Assembly: GCA_019637805.1 (NCBI GenBank)
Contig: JAHBVB010000002.1
Span: 823,981-887,980 of the forward strand
Reading direction: 5' to 3'
From: Anaerolineales bacterium
Lineage (GTDB): Bacteria > Chloroflexota > Anaerolineae > Anaerolineales > UBA11579
Length of the DNA: 64,000 bases
Part shown: one piece after another, positions 17,270 to 24,739 of the stretch
How positions within the stretch are numbered: position 1 is the first letter of the stretch
Layout: every line of letters begins with the position of its first letter
Notes under the pieces: model-generated
Seen by the model: the letters and a program-made list of their open reading frames with translations, nothing else
Told to the model about the DNA's origin: nothing
Databases searched by the model: none
Made by a program: the position numbers and the translations under genes

Positions 17270-17646
17270 CACAGGCAGACGACAACCCTCAAAGTACCTT
17301 GCCGCGCGTTGGCGTAGTCGGCCCCTGCAAATCGGGTAAGTCTACGCTGGTGCGCGGCCTGCAAGCTGCCGGCTACCAAGCCTTCCAAATCGCCCAGGAA
17401 CACTCATTTGCGCCACGCATGTGGCAGATCATCGGCAAGCCGGATGTGCTCATTTATCTGCACAGCGACTACCCCACTACCGTAAGCCGCGGGCTGAAGT
17501 GGCAGGAGCGTGAATACGCTGAACAGCAACCGCGCCTGACCAACGCCCGTGAAAATGCCGATCTGGAGATCCGCACCGACGAACCGGAACCGGAGGAAGT
17601 GCTGAGGCAGGTCTTGGCGTATCTGGCTAACTGGCCTGCTGGATAA
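17266..17646 (+). CDS. Small P-loop nucleotide-binding protein
   Basis: 126 aa. Walker A is GPCKSGKST near the N-terminus. The rest resembles a shortened small-GTPase or kinase fold, with strands around YQAFQIAQEHSF and PDVLIYLHSDYPTT, but no NKxD guanine motif is present, so the nucleotide is uncertain. The reading frame could begin at 17248, but ATG 17266 overlaps the phosphatase stop in the usual ATGA manner. Its 3' end overlaps the convergent peptidase gene by 20 nt. I cannot assign a function; the operon suggests a signalling role tied to the PP2C phosphatase. Confidence 0.7.
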   Translation: MTQADDNPQSTLPRVGVVGPCKSGKSTLVRGLQAAGYQAFQIAQEHSFAPRMWQIIGKPDVLIYLHSDYPTTVSRGLKWQEREYAEQQPRLTNARENADLEIRTDEPEPEEVLRQVLAYLANWPAG

Positions 17647-19099
17647 ACGCGGCCAGGTGCTGCTTCTGGGCCACTAGTGAGGCGGGATGAATGTACATCA
17701 TATGCCCTGCTTCGTAGTATTCCATCGAGACATTCTGGCGTAATTCCGCGGCCAGCTGCATATGGCTAAAGGTGTACTCCGTCGCAAAATACGGCGTAGC
17801 CATGTCGTAGTAGCCATTGGCCACAAACACCCGTAAGGCGGGGTTGACATGCATCGCTTTTCGCAACATCTCCGCCACGTTCACGTACTGGTTTTCGAAT
17901 TCTTTGTAGCTCCACGGGTACACCCGCCAAGAAAGGATTTCGTACGGCAGATCGCTTTCAAAGTTGAGTTCTTCGCGCAGATACTGGTTCAAGGTCGCCG
18001 TGAAGGCGCCCTGAATGGCGGCATAGCTGGGGTCGAATTCGTAGTTCTCGCCCGCCGCATCCCGGTCAGCTGCCGTGAAGCGGCTGTCCAGTCGCCCCAC
18101 GGTGCGCCGCTCAGCGCGCAGCAGTTCCTTGGTAAAGCGGTGGATCTCAATGCGCAGATTGGTGCGCTCCACGTACTCCGCAGACAGTCCGGTGTACTCC
18201 GCCAACTTGGCCGCCAGCTGGCCGCGCTCTTCAGCCGGCAGCGCATCCCCGCGCATCAGGGCCAGGGTGTACTCTGTGCTGGCAAAGTCTTCAACTTCTT
18301 TCAGCAATTTTCGCAGGTCGGGGAAGCGCTTGCGGTCCAGTTGGCCGTGGTACCAGGCCGTGGCCGCATACGTAGGCAGGAACATGATGAAAGGCAGATC
18401 ATTGCCTGGGTTGAAGTCCGCCGTGGAGAAATCAAGGATCGAGGAGATCAGCATCACGCCATTCAGGTAAAGACCATGACGTTCCTGCAGATGATGGCTG
18501 AGCGCAGCGGCACGCGTGGTGCCGTAGCTCTCGCCGATTAGGAACTTGGGTGAGGTCCAGCGCATCTGGCGCGTGGTGTACAAGCGAATGAACTCGCCCA
18601 CCACTTCCATGTCCTTCTGCATACCATGGAACTGCTTGGCCTCCTCGCCCGGAACGGCCCGGCTGAAGCCGGTAGTCACCGGGTCGATGAAGACCAAGTC
18701 GGTCTCCTCCAGAATGGAGTACTCATTGTCCAGCAAGCGGAATGGCGGTTTGGGCATGCCCGCGTCCGGTGTCATGTCCACCCGCCGGGGACCCAGCACG
18801 CCCAAATGCAGCCAAACCGAAGAAGAACCCGGCCCGCCATTGAACGAGAAAGTCAGTGGTCGCGGCTTGGCGCCCCCGGGCTGATCCAGTGTATAAGCCA
18901 CAAAGAATACCGATGCTTTGGCTTTGTGTTCACTCTTGGCGTCATCCTCTTCGCGCAAGACCAAGGTGCCCGCGGTGGCTGTGTAATTTAACGTGCGCTT
19001 ACCGAGCTTCAACGTATGCTTGGTCTGCACCAGCTTATCTTCCACAGGTGTCTGCGCCGCTTCTGTCTGCTTTTCCTTGTCTGCGTCTTTCTCTGTCAT
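17627..19099 (-). CDS. Serine carboxypeptidase-like protein, peptidase family S10
   Basis: 490 aa from ATG 19099 (GGGAG 8 nt upstream; a TTG at 19114 is less likely). S10 landmarks are present: FSFNGGPGSSSVWLHLGVLG near residue 85, nucleophile Ser in LIGESYGTTRAAALSHHL, Asp in NGYYDMATPY and His in EAGHMMYIH. There is no signal peptide, so unlike eukaryotic lysosomal or secreted S10 enzymes it appears cytoplasmic, as is seen in many bacterial S10 members. It would cleave C-terminal residues from peptides. The N-terminal 25 residues are Lys/Glu/Thr-rich and probably disordered. Confidence 0.9.
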   Translation of the reverse strand: MTEKDADKEKQTEAAQTPVEDKLVQTKHTLKLGKRTLNYTATAGTLVLREEDDAKSEHKAKASVFFVAYTLDQPGGAKPRPLTFSFNGGPGSSSVWLHLGVLGPRRVDMTPDAGMPKPPFRLLDNEYSILEETDLVFIDPVTTGFSRAVPGEEAKQFHGMQKDMEVVGEFIRLYTTRQMRWTSPKFLIGESYGTTRAAALSHHLQERHGLYLNGVMLISSILDFSTADFNPGNDLPFIMFLPTYAATAWYHGQLDRKRFPDLRKLLKEVEDFASTEYTLALMRGDALPAEERGQLAAKLAEYTGLSAEYVERTNLRIEIHRFTKELLRAERRTVGRLDSRFTAADRDAAGENYEFDPSYAAIQGAFTATLNQYLREELNFESDLPYEILSWRVYPWSYKEFENQYVNVAEMLRKAMHVNPALRVFVANGYYDMATPYFATEYTFSHMQLAAELRQNVSMEYYEAGHMMYIHPASLVAQKQHLAAFIQQAS

Positions 19100-19121
19100 G
19101 CGGAAGTCTCCCAAACCAATT

Positions 19122-19826
19122 TTAGAAAATGGCCAAAACGATCGTGGTCATGGCACCCAGGCACAGGAAGGGTGCATAGGCGAAGGACATCATTGGCGTA
19201 TAGCTGCGCTGGGCCATCGCCCAGATCAGATAGAGCAAGCTGAACGCGCCAGCAAACAGCACGCCAAAAAATAGCGCGCTCAACACTGAGGGCCAACCCA
19301 ACAAAACCCCGATCACGCCAGAGATGGTCACATCGCCGAAGCCCAGGGCGGTATCTTGCCAGGCCCGGCCGCGCAACCGGGCCAAAAGGCGTCCCAGCCA
19401 ATCGCCCAGCAGATACAGGGCTAACATGACCCCAAAGCCTGCGGCGCCGCCCAGCAAAACCCGTGTGAGGCCCACCCACTGCTGGCCTATCGCTCCCAAC
19501 AAGAGCGCTCCCCCCAGGCTGACCATGTGCAGCACCAGGCGATGCTCAATATCGATGACAATCACCAAAGCAAAATACGCACCCACCAGCAAAAGCTGAT
19601 AACCTGGAAAAGCGTTCACAGGGAACACAAACAAGAGAACTGCCAAAAGAGTGAGCAGAAAAAGAACGGCCGCGTTGCGCGGCAGCTTGAGATAGTCGAA
19701 GAACTTGGCAAAACTGAAGGGCAGCCAAACAGGCTTAGCTAACCTGCGTTGCGTGGGCAAAACATCCGCCAGATAGCAAACCAATCCCCCCAACCCAAAA
19801 CCGATTATCGCCCAAGCCAGCGTCAT
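19122..19826 (-). CDS. Prepilin peptidase-like protein (A24 family)
   Basis: 234 aa from ATG 19826. Six or more membrane segments. The two catalytic Asp motifs of aspartyl prepilin peptidases are recognisable: VIVIDIEHRLV (canonical DxxxxxIP region) and LGFGDVTISGVIG (canonical GxGDxxL). The N-terminal methyltransferase domain with its Cys pairs is absent, so it would cleave but not N-methylate prepilins. No pilin or pil genes are nearby. A consensus TATAAT lies 7 nt before the ATG, directly downstream of the trxA terminator, indicating an independent, leaderless transcript. Confidence 0.8.
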   Translation of the reverse strand: MTLAWAIIGFGLGGLVCYLADVLPTQRRLAKPVWLPFSFAKFFDYLKLPRNAAVLFLLTLLAVLLFVFPVNAFPGYQLLLVGAYFALVIVIDIEHRLVLHMVSLGGALLLGAIGQQWVGLTRVLLGGAAGFGVMLALYLLGDWLGRLLARLRGRAWQDTALGFGDVTISGVIGVLLGWPSVLSALFFGVLFAGAFSLLYLIWAMAQRSYTPMMSFAYAPFLCLGAMTTIVLAIF

Positions 19827-19833
19827 GCCACGA

Positions 19834-19839
19834 ATTATA
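19834..19839 (-). promoter_or_regulatory. -10 element TATAAT, leaderless prepilin peptidase
   Basis: On the minus strand TATAAT is followed by 7 nt and ATG 19826. It sits within 10 nt of the T-run of the trxA terminator. Confidence 0.55.
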
Positions 19840-19842
19840 GGC

Positions 19843-19876
19843 CAAAACAAAACAGGACCGCGCTGCGGTCCTGTTT
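19843..19876 (-). terminator. Intrinsic terminator after trxA
   Basis: A 12-bp perfect stem (19850-19861 with 19865-19876), 3-nt loop, followed on the minus strand by TTTTGTTTT. Confidence 0.93.
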
Positions 19877-19895
19877 GCTCTAACTGAGGTTTTAC

Positions 19896-20249
19896 TTAAG
19901 CGGCTTTTTCTTCCTTGACCACGCTGACGAACTGCTGGAATAGATCGCGCAGCATTGGCTCCGGCACGGCGCCTACCTGGCGATGTACCAACTTGCCATC
20001 CGACAGGAACAGCATAGTCGGGATGCCCTGCACGCCGTACTGCTGGGCCCAGGAAGGATTCTCGTCAGTATTGACCTTGGCGATCACCAGTTGGCCGGCA
20101 AATTCCTCGGCCAGCTTATCCAGGGTCGGGGCGATCTGCAAACAAGGTCCGCACCAGGGTGCCCAAAAATCCACCACCATGGGCGTTTCAGACTTCAATA
20201 CAGTCTGCTCAAAGGCATCATCAGTTACATGAATGGGTTCGTTTGCCAT
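19896..20249 (-). CDS. trxA: Thioredoxin
   Basis: 117 aa from ATG 20249 (GGAG 6 nt upstream). The active site is FWAPWCGPCLQIAPTLDKLA, with the cis-Pro loop GIPTMLFLSDGKLV. It is a standard cytoplasmic thioredoxin that keeps protein disulfides reduced, recharged by a reductase such as the TrxB encoded at 39695-40657. It is monocistronic, with its own terminator. Confidence 0.96.
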   Translation of the reverse strand: MANEPIHVTDDAFEQTVLKSETPMVVDFWAPWCGPCLQIAPTLDKLAEEFAGQLVIAKVNTDENPSWAQQYGVQGIPTMLFLSDGKLVHRQVGAVPEPMLRDLFQQFVSVVKEEKAA

Positions 20250-20319
20250 TTGTGTCTCCAATTTCTCCGGAACATTCTACCCTTCAGACTCGCCCTAAGT
20301 GGCTCTTCTTACCCAGGAG

Positions 20320-20325
20320 TATAAT
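20320..20325 (+). promoter_or_regulatory. -10 element TATAAT, leaderless scpA
   Basis: TATAAT is followed by GGCCGC and in-frame GTG 20332. This spacing was used to choose the scpA start. Confidence 0.5.
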
Positions 20326-20331
20326 GGCCGC

Positions 20332-21111
20332 GTGGTGCTACTTTCCGATCCCAACACACCCCAACCCTATACAGTCGAGACCGAGGTCTACCAGGGTCCG
20401 CTGGATCTGCTGCTCCAGCTGATCGAACGCGCCGAGCTCGACATTACTAAGCTCTCACTGGCCAAGGTCACTGACCAATTCCTGGCTTACATGCGCACAC
20501 TGCAATCCGCCCGCGCCGAGCGCGTCTCAGAGTTTCTGGTGGTTGCCTCGCGTTTGATGCAGATCAAGTCTGAGGCCCTGCTGCCCCGCCCCGTCGTGCG
20601 CATGCCGGACGAAGAGGACCCCGGCGAAGCCTTGGTGCAGCAGCTCATTCTGTACAAACAATACAAGCAACTGGCTGAGTTGCTGGCCCGCCGCCAAGCG
20701 AGCCAGTTGCGCGCCTACCTGCGCCTGGCGACACCGCCAAAAGTCGAGGGCCGGCTCGACCTGAGCAACATCACCATCCAAGATCTGCACGCCGCAGCGC
20801 TGCGCGTGTTCACCCGCGAGGATTCGCGCGCCCCGCTGCGCACGGTGGTCGCCCCGCCCAAAGTCACCATTCGCGAGAAGATCCGCGTGATCGCCCAGGC
20901 GTTCAAGCAAAACACCCTGGTGCGTTTCCGCTCGCTGCTGGGCGAAAACCCTCAACGTTTGCATATTGTGGTGACCTTCCTGGCGGTATTGGAACTGGTG
21001 CGTCGTTATCGCATTACCGCCCAACAGGAAAAGCTTTTTGGCGACATTGAAATGAACCGAGATGACGCCTGGGACGAAAACCTGGACTTTGAACTGGAAT
21101 TCCGAGAATAA
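20332..21111 (+). CDS. scpA: Segregation and condensation protein A
   Basis: 259 aa. The kleisin N-terminus is typical: QGPLDLLLQLIERAELDITK, followed by LAKVTDQFLAYMR and SEFLVVASRLMQIKSEALLP, with a winged-helix C-terminus (VVTFLAVLELVRRYRITAQQ). ScpA bridges the SMC head domains and binds ScpB in chromosome condensation; smc and scpB are not adjacent here. The frame is open to 20299, but GTG 20332 stands 6 nt after a consensus -10 and the extra residues are not family-like. The stop shares one base with the next start (TAATG). Confidence 0.9.
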   Translation: MVLLSDPNTPQPYTVETEVYQGPLDLLLQLIERAELDITKLSLAKVTDQFLAYMRTLQSARAERVSEFLVVASRLMQIKSEALLPRPVVRMPDEEDPGEALVQQLILYKQYKQLAELLARRQASQLRAYLRLATPPKVEGRLDLSNITIQDLHAAALRVFTREDSRAPLRTVVAPPKVTIREKIRVIAQAFKQNTLVRFRSLLGENPQRLHIVVTFLAVLELVRRYRITAQQEKLFGDIEMNRDDAWDENLDFELEFRE

Positions 21112-23168
21112 TGCCAAAAAAACCTCAGACGACCAGCACAAACAGCCCAGACTGGCAGCAAGTCGCCCGGCTGGTGCTAACCTCCCGCACGATTGATGAG
21201 ATCGAAGAAAACGAACTGGTTAGCCGGGGCAAAGTCACCTACCAGTTCTCGGCCAAAGGACATGAGCTGGCCCAGGTTTTGCTTGCTCTGCAACTCACCC
21301 AAGGCAAAGACGCCGCCACGGTCTATTACCGCTCGCGGCCCTTCATGCTGGCCGCCGGCCTCAGCCCGCGTGAAGCCTTCGCCGCCGATATGGCGCTGAC
21401 CGGTTCGCCCTCCGAGGGTCGTGATGTGGGCGTGGTCTATTCCCTGCCGCCGCGTAAAGGCGTGACCGTGCTGCCTTCCTCTGGCGATGTGGGCGCCCAA
21501 TACACGCCGGCCGCGGGCTGGGCACAGGCCGCCACCTACTACCGTGACGAGCTCAAAGACAAAGCCTGGAACGGGGCGATTGCCGCGGCCCTGGGTGGCG
21601 ATGGCTCTGTGGCCAGCAACGGTTTCTGGGCGGCCCTCAATATCGCCACCACGCTCAAGCTGCCCATGCTCTTCTATATTGAAGACAACGGCTACGGCAT
21701 TTCCGTACCCAAGCAATACCAGACTCCCGGAGGCGACATCAGCGCCAACCTGGCCAGCTACAACAACTTGCACATCTTACGCGGGTCCGGTACTCAGCCG
21801 GAAGAAACGGCTGCCTTGGTGAGCCAGGCAGTCGCCTTTGCGCGCAGCGGGGCCGGCCCGGTCATGCTGCACCTACAGGTGCCGCGCCTCACCGGCCACA
21901 CCTTTGGCGAGGATCAGACCGCCTACAAGAGCTCCGAACAAATAGAAGAAGAACGTAGCCGAGATCCGCTATTGGCTATGCGCAAATTGCTTGGCAATGC
22001 AGATTGGGAGGCTCTGGCGGTTGAGGTCGAGGCCCAGGTGCGCCAAGAACTGGATACGGCCTTGCAGCAACCCGCTCCTGCATTGGATTCTGGCCCTCGC
22101 TTTGTGTTTGCGGAGGCAGGCCACCAGCCCAGCGTGCCCACAGATGCACACAAACCGGCCACAGATTGGGCTGCCCCAGCAGCGGAAGACGGCCCGCGCA
22201 TCAATCTGTCTGAAGCGATCCGCCGCACCATGGAGGCTGAACTGCAAGCCAACCCGCGCCTGGTCATCTTTGGCGAAGATGTGGGTCCCCGCGGCGGTGT
22301 GCATCGCGTGACATTGGATCTGCAAGCCAAATTCGGCGGGCGCCGTGTCTTCGACACGTCATTATCTGAAGAAGGCATCATCGGCCGGGCGGCTGGCATG
22401 GCCATGGCCGGGCTCACCACACTGCCCGAGATCCAGTTCCGCAAATATGCCGACCCGGCCACCGAACAGATCAATGACATCGGCTGGATCCACTGGCGCA
22501 CAGCGGGCAAGTTCAACGCCCCAGTGGTTATCCGCATTCCGGTGGGCTACAGCAAAAAGACCGGCGATCCCTGGCACTCGGTCTCCGGTGAGGCCATCTA
22601 TGCGCACAGCCTGGGCTGGCAGGTAGCCATGCCCTCCAACGCTGCCGACGCCGTTGGCCTGCTGCGCAGCTCGCTGCGCGGCAACAATCCCACCATTCTG
22701 CTGGAACACCGCGCACTGTACGATACACCGCCCTCTCGCCGTCCTTATCCTGGCGACGACTATCTGCTTCCCTTTGGCCAAGCCGCTTCGCTGAGCTCTG
22801 GGGATGCCCTCACCATCGTCAGCTGGGGGGAGATGGTGCACCGCTGCCTGGAAGCCGCAGAAGCCTTTCCTGGCAAGATAGACATCCTCGACCTGCGCAC
22901 CATCATTCCCTGGGACCGGGGGGCCGTGCTGGCTTCTGTACGCAAGACAGGCAAATGCCTGATCGCCCATGAAGATGGTCTGACCGGCGGCTTCGGCGCC
23001 GAGATTGCCGCGACGCTGGCGCAGGACTGTTTCACTTTCCTCGATGCGCCAGTGCAGCGCCTGGCTGTCCCCGATACGCCGATCCCCTTCAATATTCCGT
23101 TAATGAACACCATCATCCCCAGCGCGGAAGAGATACGTACGAAAATTCAAGAGTTGCTGCAATGGTAA
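21111..23168 (+). CDS. 2-oxoacid dehydrogenase E1, alpha and beta subunits fused
   Basis: 685 aa. Residues 1-300 are an E1 alpha domain with the thiamine diphosphate motif GGDGSVASNGFWAALN (about 163-178) and YIEDNGYGISVP. A variable linker follows, and residues 361-685 are an E1 beta domain (LSEAIRRTMEAEL, IFGEDVGPRGGVHRVT, EEGIIGRAAGMAMAG, SYGG-like handle loop). Homology is closest to branched-chain 2-oxoacid/pyruvate dehydrogenase E1. Fused versions are known in some phyla. No E2 or E3 gene is nearby, so the acyl acceptor is encoded elsewhere. It decarboxylates a 2-oxoacid and transfers the acyl group to lipoyl-E2. Pyruvate versus branched-chain substrate is unresolved. Confidence 0.9.
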   Translation: MPKKPQTTSTNSPDWQQVARLVLTSRTIDEIEENELVSRGKVTYQFSAKGHELAQVLLALQLTQGKDAATVYYRSRPFMLAAGLSPREAFAADMALTGSPSEGRDVGVVYSLPPRKGVTVLPSSGDVGAQYTPAAGWAQAATYYRDELKDKAWNGAIAAALGGDGSVASNGFWAALNIATTLKLPMLFYIEDNGYGISVPKQYQTPGGDISANLASYNNLHILRGSGTQPEETAALVSQAVAFARSGAGPVMLHLQVPRLTGHTFGEDQTAYKSSEQIEEERSRDPLLAMRKLLGNADWEALAVEVEAQVRQELDTALQQPAPALDSGPRFVFAEAGHQPSVPTDAHKPATDWAAPAAEDGPRINLSEAIRRTMEAELQANPRLVIFGEDVGPRGGVHRVTLDLQAKFGGRRVFDTSLSEEGIIGRAAGMAMAGLTTLPEIQFRKYADPATEQINDIGWIHWRTAGKFNAPVVIRIPVGYSKKTGDPWHSVSGEAIYAHSLGWQVAMPSNAADAVGLLRSSLRGNNPTILLEHRALYDTPPSRRPYPGDDYLLPFGQAASLSSGDALTIVSWGEMVHRCLEAAEAFPGKIDILDLRTIIPWDRGAVLASVRKTGKCLIAHEDGLTGGFGAEIAATLAQDCFTFLDAPVQRLAVPDTPIPFNIPLMNTIIPSAEEIRTKIQELLQW

Positions 23169-23542
23169 AGATCCGACCAAGCCTGCTTGGGCTATGCGCT
23201 CTGGCTGTGTTGGGGGCAGCCTGCAGCAGCCAGCCCGCCCCCAACACAGACCACAGCCCGCAAGAAGCTGCCGGGCAAACGTTGTTCACCCGGCACTGCG
23301 CCGCCTGCCACAGCCTCAACGCAGGTACCATCATCGTTGGCCCTCCCTTGGCTGGGATCGCCAACCAAGCCCAACAGCGCGTGGCGGGGATGGATGCCAG
23401 CACATACCTGCATCAATCCATCATGGAACCCAGCGCTTATCTGGTTGAAGGTTTTTCTGATCTAATGCCGCCCACCCTGGGGCAAGTTCTAACTCCAGAA
23501 GAGGTTGATGCCCTCGTCGCCTACATGCTCACCTTGCAGTAG
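23162..23542 (+). CDS. Lipoprotein c-type cytochrome
   Basis: 126 aa. A lipoprotein signal ends in LGAAC with Cys21, so the protein is anchored on the outer face of the membrane. The haem-attachment motif is CAACH (Cys46, Cys49, His50) in LFTRHCAACHSLN; the distal Met ligand is probably in SDLMPP. It is a small class I cytochrome c, able to shuttle electrons between respiratory complexes. The start overlaps the E1 stop by 7 nt, which is probably coincidental coupling. Confidence 0.9.
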   Translation: MVKIRPSLLGLCALAVLGAACSSQPAPNTDHSPQEAAGQTLFTRHCAACHSLNAGTIIVGPPLAGIANQAQQRVAGMDASTYLHQSIMEPSAYLVEGFSDLMPPTLGQVLTPEEVDALVAYMLTLQ

Positions 23543-23607
23543 CGCTGTCGGGCCGCTTGTGCTATTATGAAAAGACTAATTACAGAGTTCACAATCAAGG
23601 AGCGTTC

Positions 23608-24666
23608 ATGAGCACCAGAACTGCAGTACAGGGCAAAGCTGCCCACCCACTGCCGCTGCTAACCCGTTGGAAGACGGCTTGGGACGGCTGCAATGTCCCG
23701 CAGATCGAGTTGGCAGACGGTTTCACCCGCTGGCTGGTGATTTCCCGTGCCTGCGTATTCACCATGACCATCATCTCGGGCATGCTGGGGCTGCTGATCG
23801 CTGCCGAGCAGGCCACTCGCGGCGCTGGCTCGGTCAATTGGTTCTTCGGCTTTCTGGCCATCATCGGCATCATCCTGGCGCATGCCTCCAACAACCTGCT
23901 GAACGACTACATGGATGTGCGCCAGGGTGTGGATACGGAAGACTATCCACGCGCCCAATACAGCACCCACCCGATCCTGGGCGGCCTTACCACCCCCAAT
24001 GGCCTGCTCAAGGCCGCTGGCCTGCTCACCTTCATTGATTTCCTTATCATGCTCTATCTGTACACTCAGGTCGGGGCTATGGTGCTGGTATTTGCTGTGC
24101 TGGGTTTTGTACTCAGCTTCTTTTACACCAACGTACTCAAGCGGGCTGGCTTGGGCGAGTTAACCGCTTTCGTGGTTTGGGGACCGTTGATGACCGGCGG
24201 TACGGCTTACGTCGCCCTCAACGGTATGCCCTTGACCACGGAGATCTGGGCGCTGACCCTGCCCTACGGTCTGGTTGTAGCCAGCGTGCTGGTAGGCAAG
24301 CACATCGATAAGATCGAACCCGACACCAAGGTTGGCGTGCGTTCTGTGCCCGTCATCCTCGGCGAAGAACGCTCAAAGCTGCTCAATAAGGCCATCTTCA
24401 TCCTTTTCTACGTCATCATCGTCGCCCTGGTCGTGTTGAACTACACAGGCCCCGGCGTGCTGCTCACCTTCCTGGCGTTGCCCTACCTGCGTCGCAGCTG
24501 GCAAAAATACTCCGAGCCCAAACCTAAGAAGGCGCCGGAGGGCTGGACGGTGTGGCCGCTGTGGTTCGTGGGTTGGGCCATGCACTTCAATCGCAAAGCC
24601 GGTGGCTACTTCACCCTCGGCTTGCTGGTTAACATCGGCTGGCACTACATCTCCACCTTATTGTAG
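23608..24666 (+). CDS. UbiA-family prenyltransferase (MenA-like)
   Basis: 352 aa from ATG 23608, which has AAGGAG 6-7 nt upstream. About eight membrane helices. The prenyl-diphosphate-binding motif is NNLLNDYMDVRQGVDTED and the second acidic loop is GKHIDKIEPDTKVGVRSVP. Members attach a polyprenyl tail to an aromatic acceptor such as 1,4-dihydroxy-2-naphthoate in menaquinone synthesis. A TGCTATTAT extended -10 lies about 40 nt before the start. Haem or chlorophyll-type acceptors are possible alternatives. A strong terminator follows. Confidence 0.86.
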   Translation: MSTRTAVQGKAAHPLPLLTRWKTAWDGCNVPQIELADGFTRWLVISRACVFTMTIISGMLGLLIAAEQATRGAGSVNWFFGFLAIIGIILAHASNNLLNDYMDVRQGVDTEDYPRAQYSTHPILGGLTTPNGLLKAAGLLTFIDFLIMLYLYTQVGAMVLVFAVLGFVLSFFYTNVLKRAGLGELTAFVVWGPLMTGGTAYVALNGMPLTTEIWALTLPYGLVVASVLVGKHIDKIEPDTKVGVRSVPVILGEERSKLLNKAIFILFYVIIVALVVLNYTGPGVLLTFLALPYLRRSWQKYSEPKPKKAPEGWTVWPLWFVGWAMHFNRKAGGYFTLGLLVNIGWHYISTLL

Positions 24667-24688
24667 AATCAGCTACCAAAAGGTTTCT

Positions 24689-24720
24689 AAAAGCCCTGGC
24701 CTAAGCCAGGGCTTTTACTT
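24689..24720 (+). terminator. Intrinsic terminator after the UbiA gene
   Basis: A 12-bp perfect stem (24689-24700 with 24705-24716), loop CTAA, T-rich 3' arm. The next gene's -10 is only 7 nt beyond. Confidence 0.95.
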
Positions 24721-24726
24721 TCAGGT

Positions 24727-24732
24727 TATAGT
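24727..24732 (+). promoter_or_regulatory. -10 element TATAGT, leaderless methyltransferase-glycosyltransferase gene
   Basis: TATAGT is followed by 7 nt and in-frame GTG 24740. It is the first possible promoter after the upstream terminator. Confidence 0.5.
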
Positions 24733-24739
24733 TGCTGGC

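Noticed and set aside
24602-24739. N-terminal extension of the methyltransferase-GT2 protein
   Set aside because: It would be encoded inside the UbiA gene and its terminator; GTG 24740 follows a -10 element directly.
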